DNA of 64,000 nt, taken from positions 1,054,001 through 1,118,000 of the forward strand of contig NZ_CP054052.1 of assembly GCF_013283835.1 (NCBI RefSeq), written 5' to 3'. Below the pieces are notes generated by a model that saw nothing but the letters and a program-made list of their open reading frames with translations, was not told the origin of the DNA and made no database searches. The stretch is from Poseidonibacter lekithochrous. Lineage in GTDB: Bacteria > Campylobacterota > Campylobacteria > Campylobacterales > Arcobacteraceae. Shown piece after piece: positions 1 to 9,711 of the stretch (position 1 is the first letter of the stretch; each line of letters begins with the position of its first letter). The position numbers and the translations under genes were made by a program.

Positions 1-2658
1 GTAGATGAAAATGCTACTGTTAAGTCAGCATATAAGCAAATACAAACATATAAAAACACAATTCCTAGTCTATTCACTTATAATGCCTTTTGCATTATAA
101 GTGATGGTCTTGAATCAAAAGCTGGAACTATAAGTGCAGGACTTACTAGATATATGTCTTGGAAAAGTAGTGATGGTAAAAATGAAGCTTCAAATCTAAT
201 TTCTCAAGTTGAGACTATGATAACTGGCATGTTAAATCCTATTACTCTTTTAGATTTAATCAGAAACTTTATAGTGTATGAAAAAAGTAAAAAAGAAGAT
301 AAAGATGGTATTGTTACTATAGAAACTGTTAAGAAGTTAGCTGCATATCATCAGTACTATGCGGTAAATAAAGCAGTTAATAGAACTATTAAAGCTAGTA
401 GTATTGATGGAGATAAAAAAGGTGGTGTAGTTTGGCATACACAAGGAAGTGGGAAATCTCTTTCTATGGTATTTTATACTGGTAAAATAGTTCTATCACT
501 TGATAATCCCACAATATTAGTCATAACAGATAGAAATGACCTTGATGACCAACTATTTGATACTTTTGCTTCTTCACAAGGATTACTAAGACAGGAGCCT
601 ATACAAGCAGATGATAGAGACCATTTAAAAAAGCTTTTAAAAGTTGCAAGTGGTGGAGTTATCTTTGCTACTATTCAAAAGTTTCAACCTGAAGATGGAA
701 ACATCTATGACGAACTATCAGACAGAAGAAATATAGTAGTAATTGCTGATGAAGCACATAGAACACAATACGGATTCAAACCAAAAACTGTTGATGATAA
801 AGATAAAGATGGAAATGTAATAGGTAAAAGAATCGTTTATGGTTTTGCAAAGTATTTAAGAGATGCCTTACCAAATGCAACTTATCTTGGATTTACTGGA
901 ACACCAATAGAAAGTAGTGATGTAAACACTCCTGCTGTATTTGGTGACTATGTAGATATCTATGATATCGCACAAGCTGTTGAAGATGGTGCAACTGTTA
1001 AAATCTACTATGAAAGCAGACTTGCAAAGATACAACTTAGTGATGAAGGTAAAGAACTAGTAAAAGAGCTTGATAGTGAAATAAAACAAGATGATTTATC
1101 AGAGACTCAAAAAGCAAAAGCTAAATGGACTCAACTTGAAGCACTAATTGGAAGTAAGAACCGTATAAAAGAGGTTGCAAAGGACATTGTAAGCCATTTT
1201 GAGACACGGCAAGGTGTTTTTGATGGTAAAGGTATGATTGTATCTATGAGTAGAAGAATTGCAGTTGAATTTTATAAAGAGATCATAGCACTTAAACCAG
1301 AATGGCATGATGATGATTTAGACAAAGGTGTAATCAAAGTTATCATGACAGCTAGTAGTTCAGATGGTCCAGCTATGGAAAAACATCATACTTCTAAACA
1401 ACAGCGTCGTGATTTAGCAAACCGTATGAAAGATACTAATGATAAACTAAAACTTGTAATAGTAAGAGATATGTGGCTTACAGGATTTGATGCTCCATCT
1501 ATGCATACTCTGTACATAGATAAACCAATGAAAGGTCATAACCTTATGCAAGCCATTGCAAGGGTAAATAGAGTCTATAAAGATAAACCAGGTGGTCTTG
1601 TAGTTGATTATCTTGGAATTGCAAGTGATTTAAAGAAAGCTCTTTCATTTTATAGTGATAGTGGAGGGAAAGGTGACCCAGCACTTGTACAAGAACAAGC
1701 CGTAGCACTGATGTTAGAAAAACTTGAAGTAGTATCTCAAATGTATCATGGCTTTGCTTATGAAGACTACTTTGCAGCAGACACAAGAACAAAACTATCT
1801 TTGATATTAGAAGCAGAAGATCATATACTTGGACTTGAAGATGGTAAAAAAAGATATGTCGATGAAGTAACAGCTTTATCACAAGCTTTTGCTATTGCAG
1901 TACCACATGAACAAGCCATGGATGTAAAAGATGAAATCTCATTCTTTCAAGCAGTAAAAGCAAGACTAGTTAAATTTGATAGTACAAATAGTGGTAAATC
2001 TGATGAAGAGATGGAAACTACAATTAGACAAGTAATAGATAAAGCACTTGTAACAGATCAAGTAATAGATATTTTTGATGCAAGTGGAATTAAAAAACCA
2101 GATATTTCAGTTTTATCAGAAGAGTTCCTTCTTGAAGTTCAAGGAATGAAACATAAAAATATTGCTCTTGAAGTATTAAAGAAACTACTAAATGATGAAA
2201 TAAAAACTAGAACTAAAACAAACCTAGTTCAGAGTAAATCTTTAATGGAGATGCTAGAGAATTCTATCAAAAAGTATCATAACAAAATTATAACAGCAGT
2301 TGAAGTAATAGAAGAACTTATGAACTTGGCAAAAGATATTCATAAAATGGATGATGAACCAAAAGAGATGGGTTTAACTGAGTTTGAATATGCATTTTAT
2401 ACAGCAGTTGCAAATAATGAAAGTGCCAATGAACTTATGAGTAAAGATAAACTTCGAGAACTTGCCGTAGTTCTAACTGAAAGAGTTAAATCAAATGCTT
2501 CTATTGATTGGACTATAAAAGATAGTGTTAGGTCAAAATTAAAAGTAATAGTAAAAAGAACACTAAGACAGTTTGGTTATCCCCCTGATATGCAGTTATT
2601 AGCAACAGAGACTGTACTAAAACAAGCTGAGATGATAGCTGATGAGTTAACTAATTAA
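1..2658 (+). CDS. hsdR: Type I restriction enzyme R subunit, 5' end cut by the window
   Basis: The reading frame is open from base 1, so this is the C-terminal 885 residues of a larger HsdR; the N-terminal PD-(D/E)XK nuclease motif lies mostly upstream. HsdR is the ATP-dependent motor and nuclease of a type I restriction complex with HsdM and HsdS, which are not in the window. Numbered from base 1, a Walker A motif (GSGKS) is at residues 149-153, the DEAH box at about 250-253, GFTGTP near 297, and the SF2 motif VI QAIARVNR at 517-524. The C-terminal third is the helical region that contacts the methylase. Identification rests on this motif order and overall similarity and is secure. The next gene, another defence-type protein, follows 72 bases later on the same strand, which suggests a defence island. 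Confidence 0.95.
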   Translation, partial: VDENATVKSAYKQIQTYKNTIPSLFTYNAFCIISDGLESKAGTISAGLTRYMSWKSSDGKNEASNLISQVETMITGMLNPITLLDLIRNFIVYEKSKKEDKDGIVTIETVKKLAAYHQYYAVNKAVNRTIKASSIDGDKKGGVVWHTQGSGKSLSMVFYTGKIVLSLDNPTILVITDRNDLDDQLFDTFASSQGLLRQEPIQADDRDHLKKLLKVASGGVIFATIQKFQPEDGNIYDELSDRRNIVVIADEAHRTQYGFKPKTVDDKDKDGNVIGKRIVYGFAKYLRDALPNATYLGFTGTPIESSDVNTPAVFGDYVDIYDIAQAVEDGATVKIYYESRLAKIQLSDEGKELVKELDSEIKQDDLSETQKAKAKWTQLEALIGSKNRIKEVAKDIVSHFETRQGVFDGKGMIVSMSRRIAVEFYKEIIALKPEWHDDDLDKGVIKVIMTASSSDGPAMEKHHTSKQQRRDLANRMKDTNDKLKLVIVRDMWLTGFDAPSMHTLYIDKPMKGHNLMQAIARVNRVYKDKPGGLVVDYLGIASDLKKALSFYSDSGGKGDPALVQEQAVALMLEKLEVVSQMYHGFAYEDYFAADTRTKLSLILEAEDHILGLEDGKKRYVDEVTALSQAFAIAVPHEQAMDVKDEISFFQAVKARLVKFDSTNSGKSDEEMETTIRQVIDKALVTDQVIDIFDASGIKKPDISVLSEEFLLEVQGMKHKNIALEVLKKLLNDEIKTRTKTNLVQSKSLMEMLENSIKKYHNKIITAVEVIEELMNLAKDIHKMDDEPKEMGLTEFEYAFYTAVANNESANELMSKDKLRELAVVLTERVKSNASIDWTIKDSVRSKLKVIVKRTLRQFGYPPDMQLLATETVLKQAEMIADELTN

Positions 2659-2730
2659 AAATAAGATATCAAGATAGATTGAAACTACTTAAAATATTAA
2701 GAATTTTGATAAATAGAAATAGGAATATAA

Positions 2731-5700
2731 ATGTCAGAAGTACAAAAACTGTTAACCGAATCAAGAAAAAAATTACTTGATTTAACATTGAGAAATTCAT
2801 TATTAAACTATAATTTAAAAAGAAAAAATAGAATTATTATTGTTGATGAATTACCTAATATTCTTTACAAACATCTACTAAATGGTAAGAAATTAAAAAT
2901 TGATTCAGTTCCTTATCCTGAGATTGAAGAGGAAGCAGAATCTAGTGATATTGATGAAACAAGTGGGTTTATAAATGCAAAAACTCATGCAAAAAATTTA
3001 GGTATATCTATTGATATTGAAGCACCAGAAATTGAAGAATCTAGTAGTAATATTGAAAATAGACATATTGATAATGCCATTCAAACCTTACATTATCCAG
3101 ATACTTTAGAAGGTATGTTGAGAAAAAGAAGAACTGATGCAAATACTGCTATTCAAGAAACTGGTTCAAACCTTTTGTATTTAGCAATAGGATTTCTAAA
3201 ATGGAAACAAAGTGTCAATTCTGAAAAAGAATTATATTCTCCTTTACTTTTAATACCTATTCAAATAGAAAGAGGGTCTCCTAATAGAGAAACAGGAGTT
3301 TATTCTTATAAAATTGAATATACTGGAGAAGATTTATTTTCAAATATATCCTTACAATATAAAATTAAAAATGAATTTGGTATAGAAATACCTGCTTTTG
3401 ATGAAGATTATACACCAGAAGACTACTTTAATAAGATTAATTCAATTTGTGAAAACAGACCTGAATTAATTGGAGTAAGCAGAATATTTGCCTTGGATTT
3501 CTTCCACTTTAGTAAGCTTTTGATGTATTTAGATTTAGATGCCTCTAATTGGCCTGAAAATAGAAGAATAGAAGATAATAAAATATTAGGAGAACTATCT
3601 GGTAATATTGTAAATGATTCGAGTGAGTTGTCTTTAGAAGAGGTTCCCTCACAAGAAACTGAAAAAATGGGTCTAGTAATGGATGCAGATGGTTCTCAAA
3701 GAGATGCAATTGCTCAAGTTTTAAAAGGACATAATCTTATAATTGAAGGACCTCCAGGAACTGGAAAAAGTCAAACAATTGCAAACCTTATTGCTGTTGC
3801 TCTATCAGAGGGGAAAAGTGTTCTTTTTGTTGCTGAAAAGCTTGTGGCCTTGGAAGTTGTAAAGAAAAGACTTGATTCTGTAGGATTGGGACATTTTATT
3901 CTTGAATTACACTCTCATAAATCTAATAAATCTAATTTTTATACATCTCTAAAAGATAGAGTAGAACTAGAAGTTTCTATTCCTCCAGAAAGATTAAAGC
4001 AAAATATAAATGAATTAGAAATAATAAAGTCTAATGTAAGTAATTATTTAGAGGTTCTACATACTCCACAAAAAGTTATTGAAAAATCAGCCTATGTAAT
4101 TTTTGGTGAAGTTCAAAATAGAGTAAAAGAAAAGTTTTTAGAATTATCTCCTTCTGAAGAACTTTTAAAATTAGATAATGAAACTTTTGAAAAAGTATCT
4201 ATTGAATTAAGTGCTCTAGAAAATTATATAAAAGAAGACTCGAATATTTTACAATCACCTTGGAATGGATTAATAACAAATAATGCTGTATCTTTGGATA
4301 GTGGTAAAATAATAGAACTTTTTAAGGAATATCAAAAATGTTTAAAGGACTTAGCTAACGCCTTTACTGATGAACAAATAAGAATATTACCTAAGAATAA
4401 AGATATACTAGAAACTTTAAATAAATTAGAAGACAAACGATTATTAACAGACTTTCCTAGTCATGGTGAACTGAATGTAATATCATCTTTAACTTTAGAC
4501 CAATTAGAAAAACTTTTTGAAGATATTGAAACATGCATTAAAGAATATAAATCTTTCAAGGGGCTTGATTTTGAAACAATTGATAATATCAATGAAATAA
4601 AGGAATTATCTAAAGAATTAAGAGGGTTTAAAGATATTGGTTTTTTTGGTAAGATATTTAATGGTGAATATAAGAGTTTAAGACGTAAGTTTAATCAAAT
4701 TTATATTCAAACCCATAAAAATGATCCTCAAATAATGATTGAAATACTTGATGAAAATAAAAGTTCTTTAGAAGACTATATTCAGAATATAAAAAATTTA
4801 ATGAACGATGGTGTAAATTCACTATTAAACAATCTAAAAGTTGAAGCTTTAAATGCAGATCTATTAAAAAATTTACCTAAAATATATGATGACCTAGAAG
4901 AACTTCTTAAATTTAAAGAAACATATATATGGAGAAAAGAATTACTTGATGTAGGTTTTGAGAATGAAATGATTGAACCTTTTTTAAGTGAGAAAGCTAG
5001 TGAATATTCAGTAAGTTTGAGAAGGCTAATAACAAATACAAAACCGTTTATTAATAAATTAAATAATATAAAAAATGAAATTAATCACTTTGGATTTATA
5101 AAAGAAAATATTTTTTTCTTAAATCAAAAAGAATTTGATAAGCAAGATAAAATATTAGAAAATAAATTAAAACACTCTGCCGAACTTGAAATGTGGATTG
5201 ATGTATCTAGACTCTTGAATACTTTAGAAAAATATCATTTTTCATCAATTATTGAATATGCAAGAAAAATGAAAATTGAAAATGATATTAAAAACCTTTC
5301 ACTATATGCATATTATAGAGAATGGGCTTATTATGTATTGAGATCAAATGATTTACTTTCTAAATTTAATAGTAAAATATATGAAACATATTTAAAAAGA
5401 TTTAGAGATATTGATTCCAAAATTGGTAGTTTATATGCAAAAGAACATGCATTACATCTTTCAAAAAATAAAGCAGCAGAAGGTAAAGGTGGAAGAGTAA
5501 AAGATAAAACAGAGATGCAGTTAATTAGAAATGAAATTAATAAGCAAATGAGACATATTCCTATTAGACAAACTATTAAAAAAGCACCAAATGCTATCAG
5601 ATCGTTAAAACCATGTTTTATGATGTCTCCATTGAGTGTGTCACAATTTATTGATCCTTCTCAAGAACCATTTGATTTAATGATTATGGATGAAGCAAGT

Positions 5701-7239
5701 CAAATTTTTCCAGAAGATTCATTAGGAGCAATTGCAAGAGCAAAACAAGTTGTAATTGTAGGCGATCCTAACCAGCTACCTCCTTCAAGCTTTTTTTCTA
5801 CTTCTAAAACTGATGAGGATGAAGAAGAAACAATAGCAACTACGGCAGAATCAATTTTAGACTTAACCTTAAGAGTTTATCCAAATGTTAAAAGACTTAA
5901 ATGGCACTATAGATCTCAACATGAAAGTCTTATTTCTTTTTCAAATCATCATTTTTACGATAGAGAGTTAATGATTTTTCCATCACCTAGTAAAGATGCT
6001 ACAGAAGTAGGTATTAATCGAAAGTATATTTCTAATGGCTTCTTTAAAAATCAGCAGAATATAAATGAGGCAGTTAGTATTTCAAATAGTATTGTAGAGT
6101 TTTTACAAACAAACTCAAAAGAGAGTTTAGGTGTAGTAACTATGAGTAAAAAGCAAGCAGAGTTAGTTGATAGACTTCTTGAAGAAAAAACAAAAGAAGA
6201 TTTAAATATTAGAAGATTAGTGGATTCAGGAATAAAAGAAGGAAAATTATTCATTAAAAACCTAGAAAATGTTCAAGGTGATGAAGCTGATGTTTTATTT
6301 ATTGGAACTACATATGGTCCTGATCCAGAGAGTAAAAAAGTTTATCAGAGATTTGGACCAATTAATGGAGACCATGGATGGCGAAGGATTAATGTTCTTA
6401 TTACAAGAGCAAAGAAGAGAATTGTAGTATTTACGTCTATGGTAAGTAATGATATTGGACATTCTGAAGGTAATAGAGGACGAATGGCTTTAAAGAACTA
6501 TTTACAATATATAGAGAGTGGACACGTTGAATCTGTACAGGGTACGACAACGGGAAAAGAACCTGATAGTCCTTTTGAAGAATCAGTTATTAGATATATT
6601 CAGTCTTTAGGGTTTATTGCACAACCACAAGTTGGAGTTGCAGGTTTTTATATTGATATTGGAATAATGGTAGAAGGTTCTTATAATTATATTCTAGGAA
6701 TAGAATGTGATGGAGCGGGGTATCATTCAAGTAAATCTGCAAGAGATAGAGATAGGATTAGACAAGAAATTTTAGAAGGAATGGGTTGGGAAATATATAG
6801 AATTTGGAGTACTGATTGGTTCAAACATAGAAAAAATGAAGAAGAGAGATTAAAGAAGAAGCTTATTGCGATAAAGCATAGAGCAATTTTAATTGATAAC
6901 GAAGAAACTATAGAAGTTCAAGTTAACGAAAGCATAGATATTCAGGTTGAAAAAATTATTGAAATAGAAGATACAAAAATAAAGGAATCTTCTACTAGTT
7001 CTTGTGAAAAGGTAAAAGAAGTTTTATATGCTTTTAGAAAAGAGAATATTGAGAAAAAATATAAAATTGATTCATCTTCAATTTTAAGTGATAGGATGAT
7101 TGACCTTCTATCAAGAACTCAACCAATAACTATAGATGAATTTAGATTAGAAATTCCTCTATATTTAAGAGAAAAAATTGATAGAAATCAAATGGAATTT
7201 GTTGATAAAATATTTGAGACTATAGAAGTGAATTCTTAA
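2731..7239 (+). CDS. DUF4011-helicase-Vsr-like nuclease defence protein
   Basis: A very large protein (1502 residues). The N-terminus (KLLDLTLRNSLLNY near residue 15) is typical of the DUF4011 domain. An SF1 helicase follows: Walker A GPPGTGKS at 340-347, then a long helical insertion of about 600 residues, Walker B DEAS at 987-990 followed by GDPNQLPPSS, and motifs V/VI near 1175-1235 (VQGDEAD, ITRAKKR). A Vsr/MTES_1575-like nuclease fold comes at about 1280-1375, with candidate catalytic residues in the IECDG strand (E1325, D1327). A C-terminal tail of about 100 residues is unassigned. This layout matches single-gene anti-phage proteins described as DUF4011-helicase-Vsr. The family assignment is from recognised motifs, and the defence role is inferred from the family and from hsdR next door. 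The ATG has an AGGA ribosome site 6-7 bases upstream. Confidence 0.85.
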   Translation: MSEVQKLLTESRKKLLDLTLRNSLLNYNLKRKNRIIIVDELPNILYKHLLNGKKLKIDSVPYPEIEEEAESSDIDETSGFINAKTHAKNLGISIDIEAPEIEESSSNIENRHIDNAIQTLHYPDTLEGMLRKRRTDANTAIQETGSNLLYLAIGFLKWKQSVNSEKELYSPLLLIPIQIERGSPNRETGVYSYKIEYTGEDLFSNISLQYKIKNEFGIEIPAFDEDYTPEDYFNKINSICENRPELIGVSRIFALDFFHFSKLLMYLDLDASNWPENRRIEDNKILGELSGNIVNDSSELSLEEVPSQETEKMGLVMDADGSQRDAIAQVLKGHNLIIEGPPGTGKSQTIANLIAVALSEGKSVLFVAEKLVALEVVKKRLDSVGLGHFILELHSHKSNKSNFYTSLKDRVELEVSIPPERLKQNINELEIIKSNVSNYLEVLHTPQKVIEKSAYVIFGEVQNRVKEKFLELSPSEELLKLDNETFEKVSIELSALENYIKEDSNILQSPWNGLITNNAVSLDSGKIIELFKEYQKCLKDLANAFTDEQIRILPKNKDILETLNKLEDKRLLTDFPSHGELNVISSLTLDQLEKLFEDIETCIKEYKSFKGLDFETIDNINEIKELSKELRGFKDIGFFGKIFNGEYKSLRRKFNQIYIQTHKNDPQIMIEILDENKSSLEDYIQNIKNLMNDGVNSLLNNLKVEALNADLLKNLPKIYDDLEELLKFKETYIWRKELLDVGFENEMIEPFLSEKASEYSVSLRRLITNTKPFINKLNNIKNEINHFGFIKENIFFLNQKEFDKQDKILENKLKHSAELEMWIDVSRLLNTLEKYHFSSIIEYARKMKIENDIKNLSLYAYYREWAYYVLRSNDLLSKFNSKIYETYLKRFRDIDSKIGSLYAKEHALHLSKNKAAEGKGGRVKDKTEMQLIRNEINKQMRHIPIRQTIKKAPNAIRSLKPCFMMSPLSVSQFIDPSQEPFDLMIMDEASQIFPEDSLGAIARAKQVVIVGDPNQLPPSSFFSTSKTDEDEEETIATTAESILDLTLRVYPNVKRLKWHYRSQHESLISFSNHHFYDRELMIFPSPSKDATEVGINRKYISNGFFKNQQNINEAVSISNSIVEFLQTNSKESLGVVTMSKKQAELVDRLLEEKTKEDLNIRRLVDSGIKEGKLFIKNLENVQGDEADVLFIGTTYGPDPESKKVYQRFGPINGDHGWRRINVLITRAKKRIVVFTSMVSNDIGHSEGNRGRMALKNYLQYIESGHVESVQGTTTGKEPDSPFEESVIRYIQSLGFIAQPQVGVAGFYIDIGIMVEGSYNYILGIECDGAGYHSSKSARDRDRIRQEILEGMGWEIYRIWSTDWFKHRKNEEERLKKKLIAIKHRAILIDNEETIEVQVNESIDIQVEKIIEIEDTKIKESSTSSCEKVKEVLYAFRKENIEKKYKIDSSSILSDRMIDLLSRTQPITIDEFRLEIPLYLREKIDRNQMEFVDKIFETIEVNS

Positions 7240-7324
7240 ATATATTAAAACTTATAAAATAGTCTTTTTACTTGAAGGAATACCTTTTATTAAAAAATAT
7301 TAAAGTTGTAACGTAAAACATCTG

Positions 7325-7441
7325 TTTTCCGACACCTTGAATTAAATAAATAAAAAAATATATATAAACCTTTATAAATATACGAAAAACTATGTCGGAA
7401 AATGATATAATACGAAAACATTAATTTAAAGGTTTTTCGTA
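7325..7441. promoter_or_regulatory. Resolvase promoter and candidate res/operator region
   Basis: Between the helicase and resolvase genes there are two nested inverted repeats. One is TTTTCCGACA (7325-7334) against TGTCGGAAAA (7393-7402). The other is an 11-bp pair, ATACGAAAAAC (7380-7390) against its complement at 7432-7442, overlapping the start codon. A further TACGAAAA copy is at 7411-7418. A -10-like TATAAT at 7406-7411 sits between them. Serine resolvases commonly bind paired inverted sites next to their own gene, both for recombination and for self-repression. Assignment to that role is inference. Confidence 0.55.
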
Positions 7442-8013
7442 TGTTAATTGGATATGTAAGAGTCTCAACTGAAGATCAGAGTTTAAATTTACAAAAAGAT
7501 GCACTTATTAAGTATGGAATTGATTCAAGAAATATATTTGAAGATAAAGTTTCTGGTTTAAAAGAAAAAAAAGTTGGTTTAGAAAAAGCTTTAATGTATT
7601 TAAATGAAGGTGACACTTTAGTTGTATGGAAATTAGATAGGTTAGGTAGGAGTTTAGCTCATCTAATAAATACGATAAATTTATTAAAAGAAAGAAATAT
7701 ATCTTTTATATCAATTACAGAAGGTATGGATACAACTACTGCCTCTGGAGAATTATTTTTTCATATTTTTGGTGCATTAGCTCAATTTGAACGAAGTTTG
7801 ATACAAGAAAGGGTTAATTCTGGTCTTGATGCAGCAAGGAAAAGAGGTAATATTGGAGGAAGACCAAGAGCAATAAGTGATGAAAAACTTCAAGTGATTA
7901 AAGAAGCATTAGATAATGGTATGAGTAAAGCTGCCGCTTGTAGAACTTTTGACGTAAAGAGAAGTACACTTATAGATAGCCTCAGTAGATTAGATAATAA
8001 AAGCTCTACTTAA
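7441..8013 (+). CDS. Serine recombinase (resolvase/invertase family)
   Basis: A 190-residue small serine recombinase, close to the usual 180-200 residues of the Tn3 resolvase/Hin invertase group. The catalytic set is present: R7 and S9 in YVRVSTEDQ, and D66, R67, R70 in KLDRLGR. A long E helix follows (QFERSLIQERVNSGL), then GGRPR and a C-terminal resolvase-type helix-turn-helix (about 150-185). It should cut and rejoin DNA at short inverted sites through a phosphoserine intermediate. No transposase or terminal repeats were seen beside it, so it may serve as an island resolvase, an invertase, or a remnant of a mobile element. Inverted repeats just upstream are candidate sites. Confidence 0.93.
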   Translation: MLIGYVRVSTEDQSLNLQKDALIKYGIDSRNIFEDKVSGLKEKKVGLEKALMYLNEGDTLVVWKLDRLGRSLAHLINTINLLKERNISFISITEGMDTTTASGELFFHIFGALAQFERSLIQERVNSGLDAARKRGNIGGRPRAISDEKLQVIKEALDNGMSKAAACRTFDVKRSTLIDSLSRLDNKSST

Positions 8014-8338
8014 AAAGGTAAATAGTTATTTATGAAAGCATTAATCATTCTCAAAGATAATTGTTAAAATATAAATATAAGGCAGAGTGATCTATTAACA
8101 GTAATTAGGACACAAAATTATAACTTATCATTAATCACATAAAATATGGTAGTTAATTTTCTCTATATATTTTAAAGCACATAATTCCACGTATATTATA
8201 TACTTTAATAACTAACGGCTATAGTTTAATTGTAAGTGTAATTAAAGAAAAGTTTCATAAGACAGCAGTGTTAGAATAAAAACTCAATTTGCACTGTTCT
8301 CTTATAAAGTAATCAGATTAATTCTAGCAAAATAAAAT
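8014..8338. other. Intergenic stretch without recognisable genes
   Basis: About 325 very AT-rich bases between the resolvase and the minus-strand HTH gene. I see no convincing ORF, tRNA, strong hairpin or terminal repeat. Confidence 0.6.
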
Positions 8339-8578
8339 TTATTTTTCAATCTCTTTCATAACATCAAAAATCTCTTTTTTTAAATAATCATACTTCTTAG
8401 CTTTTTCATAATTATCTAAAAAAGGTTCTACCCATACAGGTATTGCAATCTTTTTTCCATCATCTTTTTCAAATCCCCAGTTGTTTATTGTTGAATAAGA
8501 AACATTTGAAATATCTGAAAAATCTCTTAGTGTTAATCCTAACTCTTTTAATCTGTAATTGAAATCAAATTTTGTCAT
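8339..8578 (-). CDS. Small Cro/XRE-like HTH regulator
   Basis: A 79-residue protein whose residues about 10-35 (LTLRDFSDISNVSYSTINNW) read as a helix-turn-helix. A charged helical C-terminus probably dimerises it. The start has AAAGG about 7 bases upstream. It is divergent from the membrane/lipoprotein operon starting at 8718. Two near-identical 14-bp boxes in opposite orientation lie just downstream of each gene's -10, so it probably represses both itself and that operon. The DNA-binding call is from sequence pattern; the targets are inferred from the boxes. Confidence 0.75.
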   Translation of the reverse strand: MTKFDFNYRLKELGLTLRDFSDISNVSYSTINNWGFEKDDGKKIAIPVWVEPFLDNYEKAKKYDYLKKEIFDVMKEIEK

Positions 8579-8591
8579 AAGCGACCTTTGT

Positions 8592-8701
8592 TATCTATAT
8601 TGGATGAATTATAACATATTTTTACCTTTAGTGGATAATTGTAACTTGACATTATTTTCCTTTTTAGGCTATAATTTAAAATATAGTATCCAATATGGAT
8701 A
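8592..8701. promoter_or_regulatory. Divergent promoters with paired operator boxes
   Basis: The box ATCCAATATGGATA (8688-8701), part of a palindrome TATCCA-N3-TGGATA, recurs inverted with one mismatch at 8592-8605. On the plus strand TTGACA (8646-8651) and TATAAT (8670-8675) are 18 bases apart, and the box lies just after the -10. On the minus strand a TATAAT (8613-8608) precedes the other box in the same way. This symmetric layout is typical of a repressor blocking both divergent transcripts. Confidence 0.72.
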
Positions 8702-8717
8702 GACAAGGAGGTTTTTT

Positions 8718-9146
8718 ATGGCAGTTTTATTGTTTGTATGTGCGTTTGTATTTCTTTTCTTTTTATTGTTTTTTATGTTTAGAATAAATATTTATACATT
8801 TAAAAAATTAGATTATGAATATTTTACATTTGGATATTTTGGAGCTTTTGCAACAATCAATTTACTTCTATACTTTGGTAAGGATTGGTATGAAGAAGCT
8901 TTAAAAATGAATGGAGATATATTAAATGGAATATTACTAATGAGTTTTGCAGTAATGTTATTGATTTATATTCTTTACGTAAATATAAGAACTTCCAGTT
9001 TCCTATTTGGAATATTGATAACTGCTCTTCAAGCAGCTATGTATTTTCCGTTTACAATTGTTCTATTTCCAGGAGCAATTTTTATATTTGGATTCTTTTC
9101 TCAAGTAAGTGAATACTTTGAAGCTAAAAAAAGAGGTAGAAAATGA
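8718..9146 (+). CDS. Multi-pass membrane protein of unknown function
   Basis: 142 residues with about four hydrophobic segments (roughly 2-21, 40-55, 70-90 and 97-130) and a basic C-terminal tail (EAKKRGRK), indicating an inner-membrane protein with a cytoplasmic C-terminus. A strong GGAGG ribosome site precedes the ATG. It is the first gene of a four-gene run and overlaps the next start by four bases (ATGA). I do not recognise the family. Confidence 0.75.
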   Translation: MAVLLFVCAFVFLFFLLFFMFRINIYTFKKLDYEYFTFGYFGAFATINLLLYFGKDWYEEALKMNGDILNGILLMSFAVMLLIYILYVNIRTSSFLFGILITALQAAMYFPFTIVLFPGAIFIFGFFSQVSEYFEAKKRGRK

Positions 9147-9418
9147 AAAATAAATTTATAGAAGAAAAAAGTTTATTTAAAAAGAGAGTAACTTCTCTTC
9201 TTCTTGCCGTTGTTTTATTAGGAATTATCTTTATTTCTTGTCAAAACAATAAAACAAATAAAGAAGAATTATTAAAAGCTTTTAATAATGGTAAAGAGTT
9301 AATTTGTACAAACAAAATTGTCTCAAAAAATAATGGTTGGAAATATCATGACAAGAATAAAAGATTCTATAGAAATGATAATACTTTTTTAGTAAAAATA
9401 TGTAAAGAAAGGAATTAA
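9143..9418 (+). CDS. Small lipoprotein, unknown function
   Basis: 91 residues. A basic N-terminus and a hydrophobic stretch (LLLAVVLLGIIF) end in a lipobox-like IFISC, so the cysteine near residue 31 is probably lipidated. The mature part is about 60 residues, charged, with two further cysteines (LICTN and KICKE). The start overlaps the previous stop, which indicates translational coupling. Its partner genes are also membrane or envelope proteins. No function can be named. Confidence 0.68.
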   Translation: MKNKFIEEKSLFKKRVTSLLLAVVLLGIIFISCQNNKTNKEELLKAFNNGKELICTNKIVSKNNGWKYHDKNKRFYRNDNTFLVKICKERN

Positions 9419-9419
9419 T

Positions 9420-9650
9420 ATGAAAGAGTTAGAATTTTGTAAAAAAGGAAATAATTTTATTAAATTTTTATCAGTCATATCTCTTTTAACTGCTATTTTA
9501 ATGTCTATTTGGGGTTTAGGTTATCCTATAATTTCTGAATTATTCTTTGATAAAGAAGTTGAGTTTGATTGTGTAATTGAATATATCGCTGTGATTGCAA
9601 TTTTAACTGTTTTTTTTGTTAATAATATGAGGTATAAAATTAATAGATAA
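9420..9650 (+). CDS. Small two-helix membrane protein
   Basis: 76 residues with two predicted membrane segments (about 15-38 and 50-68) joined by an acidic loop. It starts two bases after the preceding stop, with GAAAGGA as ribosome site, so it belongs to the same transcript. No family was recognised. Confidence 0.65.
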   Translation: MKELEFCKKGNNFIKFLSVISLLTAILMSIWGLGYPIISELFFDKEVEFDCVIEYIAVIAILTVFFVNNMRYKINR

Positions 9651-9711
9651 TTAATATATTATTTATTAATAATATATTAAAATAATTTTTTAAAAGAAAG
9701 GATAATTTAAT

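Noticed and set aside
1544-1882. 112-codon minus-strand frame inside hsdR
   Set aside because: Antisense shadow of a well-supported gene; leucine-rich low-complexity translation with no ribosome site.
8014-8338. Possible tRNA or attachment remnant next to the resolvase
   Set aside because: No cloverleaf, T-loop consensus or repeated end could be found.
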